Assembly: GCA_900763175.1 (NCBI GenBank)
Contig: CAAFJI010000126.1
Location: forward strand, 1 to 6,467
DNA: 6,467 nucleotides
Direction of reading: 5' to 3'
Origin: Lachnospiraceae bacterium
GTDB lineage: Bacteria > Bacillota > Clostridia > Lachnospirales > Lachnospiraceae
The position numbers were made by a program, and so were the translations under genes. Positions within the stretch are counted from its first letter, which is position 1; each line of letters opens with the position of its first letter. Of the stretch, positions 1-5,713 are shown piece after piece. The notes under the pieces were generated by a model. That model made no database searches. It saw only the letters and a list, made by a program, of their open reading frames with translations, and was not told where the DNA came from.

Positions 1-1083
1 GATGAAGGTTTTGACTGTATTTCCATCGGAATCCTTGGAAACTTTGTTAAAACCAACTTCCAGGCTGTCCGGATTCTGGGAGGCATACTCTGCCGGGATC
101 ACATAAAATTCCTTGGATTTTACTGCGGAAAGGGGAATCTTAAGTCCGGTCACGGTGTTGGTAACAAGCTCAATATCCAGAAAACGGTCGGAAGCATAAC
201 GAATCAGTCCACGGCTGAAATCGATTTTTCCATATTTGTCTCCGTTTACTTCGATAATGGAGAAATCTCCGCTTTGTGTCATATCATCCTTCAGAAATTT
301 CACGCGGATGGTGGACCATCCATGCAGATTGGCGGCCTGTTTATCACTAAGAGGAATGATCAGACTCCACAGCTCACTGGTGATATTCGTATAAATATTA
401 TCACCGGCATTTACCGGGGAGTCAGTTTTCAGGTCTGTCTCATGGTAAGAATTCTGGTCAAAGTCCTCGGCTGTGATGGTATCAGCTGTCTTATTCTCAT
501 AGCCATCCATGGAATAGAGGATAATGCCGTCCTCATGCGCTTTACTGATGTTCTGATTGCCAAGAGTTACCACGCCCTGGGCAGAACCTGTATCAGAAAC
601 GCCCTCATACTGAAGAATACTTCCTTCCAGCTGATTTTTGAAACTGTAGGTGTTGTTAAACTTGCTTGGTGAAAATCCCTTGGAAAAGCTTAGCATAGTG
701 TTGCGAATCCTGGAAAGCTCTTCTGCACTTAAAGAGCCTGTAGATTCCGGAACCTTGGTAGAACTAAGACCGAAAACAGCACCTCCCGCATTAATCTTAT
801 TTCCCTCTCTGGCATAATAATTTACATATCCGGAGGATTCTGCCTTACACACCGTTTCCTCACGGATAGCCAGGCCGGTGTAAGTTTCATTTCTGGAAAG
901 AGGACCTGTAGTTACCTGGTAAGATTCTATATGGGTAGAGGTAAGCAAAAGGATTGCTGTAAAAATCATGTAGATCAGCAATACGCCGAAAGCGATGGTG
1001 GCAATATTCAGTCCGAATATTTTCTTTAACTGAACCAGAAGACCTGCCATTCTGCCAGGCTGTTTGGAATTTTTTTCGGACAA
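1..1083 (-). CDS. HlyD-family membrane-fusion/adaptor-like protein (C-terminus beyond window)
   Basis: The 361 visible codons start at a TTG (1083-1081), six bases after a strong AAAGGAGGT at 1090-1098; the first in-frame ATG (codon 12) lacks such a site. A short basic cytoplasmic N-terminus precedes one membrane segment (about residues 24-48, GLNIATIAFGVLLIYMIF...). A lipoyl/barrel-like half follows (residues 73-106, with AESSGYVNYYAREGNKI), then a short spacer (about 110-180) instead of a long coiled-coil hairpin. The second half of the fold has AHEDGIILYS (182-191), LWSLIIPLSD and TGLKIPLSAV, the latter typical of membrane-fusion proteins. Members of this fold bridge transporters and the cell envelope. 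In a Gram-positive cell it would be a surface-anchored adaptor, and its partner is unknown. It diverges from lexA. From general knowledge, similar proteins in Lachnospiraceae often precede yggS/sepF, but that side is outside the window. Family call fairly sure; function unknown. Confidence 0.75.
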   Translation of the reverse strand, partial: MSEKNSKQPGRMAGLLVQLKKIFGLNIATIAFGVLLIYMIFTAILLLTSTHIESYQVTTGPLSRNETYTGLAIREETVCKAESSGYVNYYAREGNKINAGGAVFGLSSTKVPESTGSLSAEELSRIRNTMLSFSKGFSPSKFNNTYSFKNQLEGSILQYEGVSDTGSAQGVVTLGNQNISKAHEDGIILYSMDGYENKTADTITAEDFDQNSYHETDLKTDSPVNAGDNIYTNITSELWSLIIPLSDKQAANLHGWSTIRVKFLKDDMTQSGDFSIIEVNGDKYGKIDFSRGLIRYASDRFLDIELVTNTVTGLKIPLSAVKSKEFYVIPAEYASQNPDSLEVGFNKVSKDSDGNTVKTFI

Positions 1084-1108
1084 AAAAGTACCTCCTTTAT
1101 TTCTAAAC

Positions 1109-1183
1109 TAGAGTGCGTTTGGAAAATGCTTTCCGCAAAATAGGGCGTACAAATTGCAGGAATGATTTTTCAAACAGGCTCCA
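1109..1183 (+). repeat. MITE-like repeat, copy 1 (internally deleted, degenerate)
   Basis: The left end, TAGAGTGCGTTTGGAAAATG, matches the reverse complement of the right end of the complete element at 2219-2382. The right end, with ATTGCAGGAATGATTTTTCA, matches the reverse complement of that element's left end. The two ends are joined directly, so the GC-rich palindromic core and most of the interior are missing. The core is 71 bp; the left boundary is TA and the right is CA, suggesting decay of an original TA flank. It has no coding capacity. It lies in the predicted leader of the hlyD-like gene and its imperfect ends can pair into a long hairpin. Confidence 0.75.
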
Positions 1184-1208
1184 ATACTTCAAATATTTAT
1201 ATCAGTTC

Positions 1209-1237
1209 ATTGTACCATTTTTTTTTGTTGAAAACAA
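1209..1237 (-). promoter_or_regulatory. Predicted sigma-A promoter of the hlyD-like gene
   Basis: Reading the minus strand, a -35 TTGTTT (1237-1232) is followed by exactly 17 bases and a -10 TACAAT (1214-1209). The -10 is preceded by TGG, giving an extended -10. The spacer contains a run of nine A. Transcription would start near 1202, leaving a leader of about 119 bases that contains a degenerate copy of the MITE-like repeat. The promoter is about 40 bp from the LexA boxes, so direct LexA repression is not obvious. Confidence 0.6.
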
Positions 1238-1275
1238 GGAAAAGTCTGTAAACAAGTTACGGAATCAGAAAAAAA

Positions 1276-1289
1276 CGAACGTACTTTCC
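1276..1289 (+). promoter_or_regulatory. LexA operator-like site 1
   Basis: CGAACGTACTTTCC matches 12 of 14 positions of the Gram-positive LexA (Cheo) box CGAACRNRYGTTYG. It lies just upstream of the lexA -35 and shares one base with a second box. lexA promoters in Firmicutes are normally autoregulated through such sites. The two mismatches are in the right half-site. Confidence 0.6.
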
Positions 1290-1302
1290 GAATATCTGTT
1301 TG
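1289..1302 (+). promoter_or_regulatory. LexA operator-like site 2, overlapping the lexA -35
   Basis: CGAATATCTGTTTG matches 12 of 14 positions of the CGAACRNRYGTTYG consensus. It overlaps the first three bases of the predicted -35 hexamer (1300-1305), so bound LexA would exclude RNA polymerase. Centre-to-centre distance to site 1 is 13 bp, so the two dimers would sit on slightly offset faces of the helix. Confidence 0.6.
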
Positions 1303-1328
1303 CTAAACAAAAGAAAATGTGGTATGAT
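1300..1328 (+). promoter_or_regulatory. lexA promoter (extended -10)
   Basis: The -35 TTGCTA (1300-1305), a 17-base spacer and the -10 TATGAT (1323-1328) preceded by TGG (1320-1322) form a good sigma-A promoter. The predicted start near 1335 gives a leader of about 30 bases carrying the GGAGG ribosome binding site at 1351-1355. It overlaps LexA-like site 2. Confidence 0.65.
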
Positions 1329-1364
1329 AATAAAAATATGAACGAAAACTGGAGGAAAACTCTT

Positions 1365-1985
1365 ATGGCATATGGTAAAATCAGTAAAAAGCAGCAGGAA
1401 ATCCTCGATTATATAAAAAGTGAAATATTAAACAGGGGTTTTCCGCCTGCAGTACGTGAAATCTGTGAGGCAGTGAATCTGAAATCCACATCTTCTGTAC
1501 ACGCCCATCTGGAGGCACTGGAGAAGAATGGCTATATTCGCCGGGATGCTACGAAACCGAGAGCAATTGAGATCATTGATGATAATTTTAATCTGGTTCG
1601 CCGTGAGGTGGTGAATGTTCCTTTGATAGGGACTGTGGCAGCTGGCCAGCCAATTCTTGCTGTTGAGAATATCGAAGGCTATTTTCCGGTACCTTCTGAA
1701 TTTATGCCTAATGAGCAGAGCTTTATTCTGAAGGTAAAGGGCGACAGTATGGTCAATGCTGGTATTTTTGATGGAGATCAGGTATTGGTGAAACAGCAGC
1801 CTACTGCAGATAATGGAGATATTGTGGTGGCGCTGGTAGAGGACTCTGCCACTGTGAAGACCTTTTATAAGGAAAAAGGATATTATCGTCTCCAGCCGGA
1901 GAACGACACCATGGATCCTATTATTGTAACTGGAGAGATTCAGATATTAGGAAAAGTTTTTGGAGTGATGAGATTTTATCAGTAA
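1365..1985 (+). CDS. lexA: LexA, SOS-response transcriptional repressor
   Basis: The 206-aa product has the full LexA layout. An N-terminal winged helix-turn-helix spans about residues 5-70 (FPPAVREICEAV, then STSSVHAHLEALEKNGYI). A linker leads to the self-cleavage site Ala93-Gly94 in GTVAAGQP, and the S24-type autoprotease domain has catalytic Ser128 (KGDSM) and Lys165 (ATVK). All residues needed for RecA-stimulated self-cleavage are present, so it should be a functional, inducible repressor of DNA-repair genes. The ATG at 1365 is chosen because GGAGG at 1351-1355 lies nine bases upstream and the length fits the family. The reading frame stays open upstream to 1113, but that stretch contains the promoter and operators and is not conserved-looking. 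An in-frame ATG at 1338 lacks a good ribosome binding site. The gene is autoregulated by inference from two LexA boxes, and monocistronic as judged by the terminator immediately after it. Confidence 0.97.
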   Translation: MAYGKISKKQQEILDYIKSEILNRGFPPAVREICEAVNLKSTSSVHAHLEALEKNGYIRRDATKPRAIEIIDDNFNLVRREVVNVPLIGTVAAGQPILAVENIEGYFPVPSEFMPNEQSFILKVKGDSMVNAGIFDGDQVLVKQQPTADNGDIVVALVEDSATVKTFYKEKGYYRLQPENDTMDPIIVTGEIQILGKVFGVMRFYQ

Positions 1986-1987
1986 TG

Positions 1988-2035
1988 AAAAGAGAGAGAG
2001 TCATACTATGATGATATGCCACTCTCTCTTTTGTT
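1988..2035 (+). terminator. Intrinsic terminator of lexA (possibly bidirectional)
   Basis: Three bases after the lexA stop, AGAGAGAGT (1993-2001) pairs with ACTCTCTCT (2021-2029), extended by further A-T pairs and followed by a TTTTGTT tract. The loop holds a secondary CATA/TATG pairing. On the minus strand the same hairpin is followed by TTTTCATT, so it could also stop read-through from the rsfS side. Confidence 0.85.
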
Positions 2036-2083
2036 ATAATTTTATATCACTATTCGATTTACATAATATAATTATATAAAACC

Positions 2084-2188
2084 AGAGAACAGGAACATAT
2101 TTTCTGCAAAATGCGTGTCACAGTTTGTGAAGAGTGTCCTGTAAAATGGAGCATACAGATTGCAGGAATATTTTTTAAACAGGTTCTG
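2084..2188 (+). repeat. MITE-like repeat, copy 3 (degenerate, internally deleted)
   Basis: TTTCTGCAAAATGCGTGTCA and CAGTTTGTG (about 2101-2130) match the reverse complement of the right part of the full element at 2219-2382. GGAGCATACAGATTGCAGGA (about 2147-2166), with the following T-rich tract and AAACAGGTTCT, matches the reverse complement of its left end. The GC-rich palindromic core is absent and both ends are eroded, so the boundaries are approximate. It has the same orientation as copy 1 and the opposite one to the full element. Confidence 0.65.
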
Positions 2189-2218
2189 GGTCTTGAAAGT
2201 GAAATTTTCAAATAGTCT

Positions 2219-2382
2219 TAGAGCGTGTTTGAAAAATCATTCCTGCAATCTGCACGCCCCACTTTGCGGTATATTTCACCCGAATTCGGTTGCCGTAGCC
2301 CGCTACGACGCCCTCATCCGGGTGAAATCTCCCACAAATTGTGACGCACATCTTGCAGAAAGCATTTTCCAAACACGCTCTA
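2219..2382 (-). mobile_element. Complete MITE-like element with TA-flanked terminal inverted repeats
   Basis: The element begins TAGAGCGTGTTTGAAAAATC and ends in the near-perfect inverse, ATTTTCCAAACACGCTCTA. Inverted repeats of about 17-20 bp (core GAGCGTGTTTG) are bounded by TA on both sides. That pattern fits insertion at TA with TA duplication, as in IS630/Tc1-mariner-mobilised MITEs (inference). Inside are nested palindromes: ATTTCACCCG (2273-2282) with CGGGTGAAAT (2319-2328), CGTAGC (2294-2299) with GCTACG (2302-2307), and CACAAATTGTG (2333-2343). It encodes no transposase. Two deleted relatives lie at 1109-1183 and 2084-2188. The strand is given as opposite to those two copies. Its right boundary forms part of the rsfS stop codon. 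Confidence 0.8.
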
Positions 2383-2739
2383 GTTCTCCAGAAACTCATC
2401 CATATCCAGAACTTTTCCATCTCTCCAAATTCTTTCCAGATCATAGAAAAGACGGTTTTCCTCATCAAATACATGGATGATCACATCACCGTAATCCATA
2501 AGGATCCAGCTGGAGCTGCGGTTTCCCTCTATCTGCTTTGCTTCATAGCCTGCACGGCCAAGCTGTTCTTCTACGTTATCTACGATAGCCTGTACCTGAT
2601 TGGAGTTGGTTCCGCTTGCAATTACGAAATAGTCTGCGATAACAGAAACATTATGAATATCAATAACCTTGATATCCTGTCCTTTTTTATCATCAATGGC
2701 CTTGCAGGCAATCTTTGCCATTTCTTTTTCAATGCTCAT
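2380..2739 (-). CDS. rsfS: RsfS, ribosomal silencing factor (Iojap/YbeB family)
   Basis: The 119-aa protein matches the whole Iojap/RsfS fold. It shows the family signatures ADYFVIASGTNSNQVQAI (35-52) and SSSWILMDYGDVIIHVFDEE (75-94), followed by RLFYDLERIW (96-105). RsfS binds L14 on the 50S subunit and blocks joining with 30S, lowering translation under nutrient limitation (family knowledge). The ATG at 2739 is chosen because AAAGGAG (2749-2755) lies nine bases upstream and the product then starts like its homologues; an in-frame start at 2769 would place that ribosome binding site inside the gene. It begins 26 bases after yqeK and is the last gene of the cluster. Its TAG stop (2382-2380) coincides with the end of the MITE-like element, but the protein does not look truncated. 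Confidence 0.94.
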   Translation of the reverse strand: MSIEKEMAKIACKAIDDKKGQDIKVIDIHNVSVIADYFVIASGTNSNQVQAIVDNVEEQLGRAGYEAKQIEGNRSSSWILMDYGDVIIHVFDEENRLFYDLERIWRDGKVLDMDEFLEN

Positions 2740-2765
2740 ATAATTTCGCTCCTTTCGGGAATATA

Positions 2766-3371
2766 TCAACTGTTTTTTTCAGTACTGCGTTTAATATGTA
2801 ATTCTTTATAATAACGATAAGCCTCTTTTGATGTTGGCTCGATATCCTCTGCCGAATCTCCCTCCAGATATTCCAAGGTATCCTTCAGGATTTCGTACAT
2901 ACATTCATCAAGATCCTGAAATGCGATCTTACGGATTTCAGGTAATCTGGAAGCTTTGTTCCGCATTGGCTCGATATAATCTGCAATATAAACAATTTTT
3001 TCCAAAAGACTCATCTCGCATTTGCCGGTTGTATGATAGTTGATGGCAGAAAGAATCTCTTTGTCTTCGATTCCGTATTTCTCATGGGCAATATATGCTC
3101 CAAGTCTTGCGTGCAAGAGAAAAGGATGGTCCTTCTCAAAATCGGAAACAGGAATCTGATGCTCGCTGCACATTTTCAGCTTCTTTTTGTTGGGAATGCA
3201 TTTTGCGCAGTCATGGAGAAGTCCGGCAACCTGTGCATCTTTGATATCATAGCCATGAACCATAGCCAGGCAGGCGCAGGTATACATAACTCCCATAGTG
3301 TGCTGGAAACGGTCTTCGTCCAGATATTTTGAAAGCTTCTTTTCTATCTTAGCAAAATCATATTCTGCCAT
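2766..3371 (-). CDS. yqeK: YqeK, HD-domain phosphohydrolase (probable symmetrical Ap4A hydrolase)
   Basis: The 201-aa product is an HD-superfamily protein. Visible metal/catalytic residues are His24 (RFQHT), His53-Asp54 (LLHDCAK), His87 (LLHARLGA), His113 (NYHTTG) and Asp131 (YIADYIEP), all in the order typical of YqeK. YqeK enzymes split diadenosine tetraphosphate symmetrically into two ADP using a bound metal pair (family knowledge). The start ATG is at 3371, nine bases after AAGG at 3381-3384 and one base after the nadD TGA. A start at 3401 would overlap nadD needlessly. The tight nadD-yqeK-rsfS order is the same as Bacillus yqeJ-yqeK-yqeL, which strengthens the assignment and implies coupled translation with nadD. 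Confidence 0.93.
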   Translation of the reverse strand: MAEYDFAKIEKKLSKYLDEDRFQHTMGVMYTCACLAMVHGYDIKDAQVAGLLHDCAKCIPNKKKLKMCSEHQIPVSDFEKDHPFLLHARLGAYIAHEKYGIEDKEILSAINYHTTGKCEMSLLEKIVYIADYIEPMRNKASRLPEIRKIAFQDLDECMYEILKDTLEYLEGDSAEDIEPTSKEAYRYYKELHIKRSTEKNS

Positions 3372-3372
3372 A

Positions 3373-4008
3373 TCAGATTTCCTTCTTTCTGTAGATTCCA
3401 TTTTCTTTCATGTAAGAAATTACATTATCCGGTACATAGTATTTCAGGCTTTTCCCCTCCTCTACCCACTGGCGGACCAGATGGCTGGAAACGTCAATGT
3501 TCATGGTATCAAGAAGGGTAAAATGTCCATTATATTTGTGGGAAAGAAACTGGATTTGGGTATTCAGCTCATCTTTTGTGGCATGGTCCCGAACAGCGAC
3601 CACAAGGGTGCAGGCATTGCAGATTCGCTGTGGTTCATGCCAGGATTCAAAGGTAAACAAAGAATCTGCACCAATGATAAAATAATAGTCCGTATCCGGA
3701 TTTTGTTCTTTTAGTTCTTCAAGAGTGTGACAGGTATAGGTATAACCAGTCTCGTGCATCTCTGCAAGAGAAATCTCAAAATGTGGATTGTCTGAAATTG
3801 CCAGTTTTACCATATCCATCCGCTGCTGATCAGAGGCTCTGCCTGTACGATTCTGTTTATGAGGTGGGTTGCCAGCCGGCATAAACAAGACCTTGTCAAG
3901 GTGAAGCTGCTCAAAGCTCTGTTCACCAAGAATCAGATGCCCCATATGGATGGGATCAAAGGTTCCGCCCATGATCCCGATTTTTTTTCGATTATTTTGG
4001 CAGCTCAA
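3373..4008 (-). CDS. nadD: NadD, nicotinate-nucleotide adenylyltransferase (start uncertain)
   Basis: The enzyme adenylates nicotinate mononucleotide to NaAD in NAD synthesis. From the TTG at 4008 it has 211 aa, with the nucleotidyltransferase signature GGTFDPIHMGH (14-24), NPPHK (47-51), IIGADS (111-116) and the C-terminal SSHLVRQ (174-180) corresponding to the family's SSTxIR. The start is unclear. No ATG lies before the essential first strand KIGIMGG; the ATG at 3972 would remove that strand. TTG 4008 is preceded only by a purine-rich stretch. TTG 4059 (228 aa, adding a lysine-rich leader) and GTG 4035 are alternatives. TTG 4008 gives the usual family length and a 17-base overlap with yhbY, suggesting translational coupling. 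The TGA stop is one base from yqeK. Confidence 0.93.
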   Translation of the reverse strand: MSCQNNRKKIGIMGGTFDPIHMGHLILGEQSFEQLHLDKVLFMPAGNPPHKQNRTGRASDQQRMDMVKLAISDNPHFEISLAEMHETGYTYTCHTLEELKEQNPDTDYYFIIGADSLFTFESWHEPQRICNACTLVVAVRDHATKDELNTQIQFLSHKYNGHFTLLDTMNIDVSSHLVRQWVEEGKSLKYYVPDNVISYMKENGIYRKKEI

Positions 4009-4285
4009 TTTTCTTTTTCTCTTTTTTACCTTCACGGTACAACACGATTTTTTTGCCAATTACCTGTACGACCTGGGAATGGGTACGTTCTGCTAAAATC
4101 TGCGCCATTTCCTTAGGATCTTCCAGACAGTTCTGCAGCACACTGATCTTGATCAGCTCTCTTGCTGCAAGTGCCTCGTCAACCGCTTTGGTATTTTCGG
4201 GAGAGAGACCTCCCTTGCCAAGCTGGATGATGGCATCCATTTTCATGGCAAGACCTTTTAAATAAGCTCTTTGTTTGCTTGTCAT
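3992..4285 (-). CDS. yhbY: YhbY, CRM-domain RNA-binding protein for ribosome assembly
   Basis: The 97-aa product is a single CRM (YhbY) domain. It has the conserved opening LTSKQR-like TSKQRAYLKGLA (2-13), the GxxG loop in QLGKGGLS (21-28), an ALAARELIKISVL strand-helix segment, and the C-terminal QVIGKKIVLYRE. A lysine-rich tail follows. The family associates with pre-50S particles and helps large-subunit assembly. The ATG at 4285 follows AGGAG (4293-4297) by seven bases. Position between obgE and nadD matches the Bacillus yqeI-yqeJ order. The 3' end overlaps the likely nadD start. No clear promoter is seen in the 73-base gap after obgE; a weak AGGAA/TTCCT hairpin there lacks a U tract. Confidence 0.93.
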   Translation of the reverse strand: MTSKQRAYLKGLAMKMDAIIQLGKGGLSPENTKAVDEALAARELIKISVLQNCLEDPKEMAQILAERTHSQVVQVIGKKIVLYREGKKEKKKIELPK

Positions 4286-4358
4286 AATTTATCTCCTGAT
4301 TTCTTTCTGCTTATACATTAATTACAGGATGCCAGGAAAAGCCATTCCTTACATCTTC

Positions 4359-5651
4359 TTATTTATAGTATTCAAATTCAAATCCGTACATACGGACAGT
4401 ATCCCCTTCCTGGATACCGGCTGCTTCCAGTTCCTCCAGAATACCGCCTTCTTTCAGGAAACGATGGAAGAAAGCAAAGCCTTTTTCAGAATCCAGATTG
4501 GTATATCCAAGCATTTTCTCAATACGTGGACCTTCTACAACGAATACAGAAGGATCATCCTCAGCTGGCTCTACAGTAAATGGAAGGGTTTCATTGATAA
4601 GCATATCCTCTGGGAAAAACTCCTGCTCAAAGACGATCGCTTTCTTCGGACAGCTGTCAAGAAGTTCTTTGATATGGAAAAGAAGCTCACGTACTCCCTG
4701 TCCTGTAACTGCTGAAATCGGATATACTTTGATTCCCTTTGGCTCAAATTCCCGGCAAAGTCTGTTAACCGGATTTTCTTCTCCATTATCGAAAATACAG
4801 TCAATCTTGTTGGCTGCAATTACCTGAGGACGTTTGGCAATCTCTGGATTGTATTCTTCAAGCTCTTTATTGATCTTATAGATATCATCAATAGGATCAC
4901 GGCCTTCTGTGGAAGCTGCATCTACAATATGCACCAGAACTCTGGTGCGCTCGATATGGCGAAGGAATTCATGGCCAAGTCCAACACCTTCAGAAGCTCC
5001 CTCGATCAGTCCGGGGATATCTGCGATGATAAAACCACCATTCTCTGTATCTACGACACCAAGGTTAGGGCTTAAGGTTGTAAAATGATAGTTGGCAATC
5101 TTTGGTTTGGCATTTGTTACACGGGAAAGAAACGTGGATTTGCCAACATTTGGGAATCCTACAAGTCCTACGTCTGCAATCACCTTCAGTTCCAGGAGAA
5201 CTTCAAGTTCCTGGAATGGCTGTCCTGGCTGGGCAAATTTGGGAACCTGCATGGTCGGTGTGGCATAGTGCTGATTTCCTTTTCCTCCCCTGCCGCCTCG
5301 TAGAACCACCTGTCGGCGGTTGTCACCGGACATATCTGCGATTACTTTGTGGGATTCTGCATCCATGATAACGGTACCTTCCGGTACCTTTAATATAATA
5401 TCGGCTCCGTCAGCTCCGTGACAGCGCTTTTTACCGCCCTCCTGGCCGTCTTCTGCCTTATATTTTCTCTTATGTCTGTAGTCACCAAGGGTATTCTGTC
5501 CCTCATCAACTACAAAAATAACATCTCCGCCCTTGCCGCCGTCACCACCATCAGGGCCGCCGTCAGGTACATATTTTTCCCTGCGGAAGCTCACATGGCC
5601 GTCACCGCCTTTGCCGGAACGGATATAAATAGTAGCTCTATCTGCGAACAT
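4359..5651 (-). CDS. obgE: Obg/CgtA-type ribosome-assembly GTPase
   Basis: The 430-aa protein has all three Obg parts. The glycine-rich Obg fold spans about 2-158 (GKGGDGHVSFRREKYVPDGG, then repeated GG turns to RGGRGGKGN). The G domain spans about 159-333, with G1 GFPNVGKS (165-172), the switch I TT at 191-192, G3 DIPG (211-214), G4 NKID (281-284) and G5 SAV (313-315). The Firmicute-type C-terminal OCT domain spans about 354-430. Obg binds the 50S subunit, monitors GTP/ppGpp and is usually essential. The ATG at 5651 sits four bases after AAAGGAG (5656-5662), a short but workable spacing, and the N-terminus MFADRATIYI is canonical. It follows rpmA by 62 bases containing a terminator-like hairpin, so its expression may be set below that of the ribosomal proteins. 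Confidence 0.97.
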   Translation of the reverse strand: MFADRATIYIRSGKGGDGHVSFRREKYVPDGGPDGGDGGKGGDVIFVVDEGQNTLGDYRHKRKYKAEDGQEGGKKRCHGADGADIILKVPEGTVIMDAESHKVIADMSGDNRRQVVLRGGRGGKGNQHYATPTMQVPKFAQPGQPFQELEVLLELKVIADVGLVGFPNVGKSTFLSRVTNAKPKIANYHFTTLSPNLGVVDTENGGFIIADIPGLIEGASEGVGLGHEFLRHIERTRVLVHIVDAASTEGRDPIDDIYKINKELEEYNPEIAKRPQVIAANKIDCIFDNGEENPVNRLCREFEPKGIKVYPISAVTGQGVRELLFHIKELLDSCPKKAIVFEQEFFPEDMLINETLPFTVEPAEDDPSVFVVEGPRIEKMLGYTNLDSEKGFAFFHRFLKEGGILEELEAAGIQEGDTVRMYGFEFEYYK

Positions 5652-5662
5652 AAATCTCCTTT

Positions 5663-5700
5663 ATAAGAAAAGGCTCCAAACCTTTATAGATTTGAAGCCT
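5663..5700 (-). terminator. Terminator/attenuator hairpin between rpmA and obgE
   Basis: On the minus strand AGGCTTCAAATC (5700-5689) pairs along all 12 positions with GGTTTGGAGCCT (5682-5671), including two G-U pairs, around a TATAAA loop. It is followed by TTTCTTAT. The form is that of an intrinsic terminator, and the obgE ribosome binding site begins just after it. It is probably partial, since no separate obgE promoter is evident in the gap. Confidence 0.65.
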
Positions 5701-5713
5701 CTTACTCAACTAA

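Larger units (their letters stand above)
1986..2379. other. Gene-free convergent intergenic region between lexA and rsfS
   Basis: This 394-base stretch has no credible gene. It holds the lexA terminator, a very AT-rich stretch (about 2036-2083) in which nothing is recognised, a degenerate MITE-like copy (about 2084-2188), a 30-base spacer, and a complete MITE-like element that runs up to the rsfS stop. Short open frames here on both strands are translations of the repeat and have no ribosome binding sites or recognisable protein features. Confidence 0.8.

Noticed and set aside
274..672. Plus-strand open frame of 132 codons
   Set aside because: It lies entirely antisense to the hlyD-like gene, which has a start, a ribosome binding site and recognisable fold motifs.
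1297..1309. TGTTT-GCT-AAACA inverted repeat as a separate operator
   Set aside because: It is short and explained by the overlap of the LexA-like site with the -35; there is no independent evidence for another regulator.
1113..1364. 84-codon in-frame N-terminal extension of LexA
   Set aside because: It contains the repeat copy, LexA-like boxes, promoter and ribosome binding site. The 206-aa product from 1365 matches the LexA family length, with GGAGG nine bases upstream.
1109..2382. CRISPR array suggested by repeated sequence
   Set aside because: The repeats are inverted-ended elements of different lengths with no regular spacers or short direct repeats, and no cas genes are present.
2160..2480. 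Open frames on both strands across 2160-2480
   Set aside because: They are translations of the palindromic repeat and of the antisense of rsfS. They lack ribosome binding sites, and their similarity to each other comes from the inverted repeats.
2740..2769. Ten-codon N-terminal extension of RsfS
   Set aside because: It would overlap the yqeK stop and bury the AAAGGAG site that serves the ATG at 2739.
4331..4350. Terminator between obgE and yhbY
   Set aside because: The AGGAA/TTCCT stem is only 5 bp and no U-rich tract follows it.
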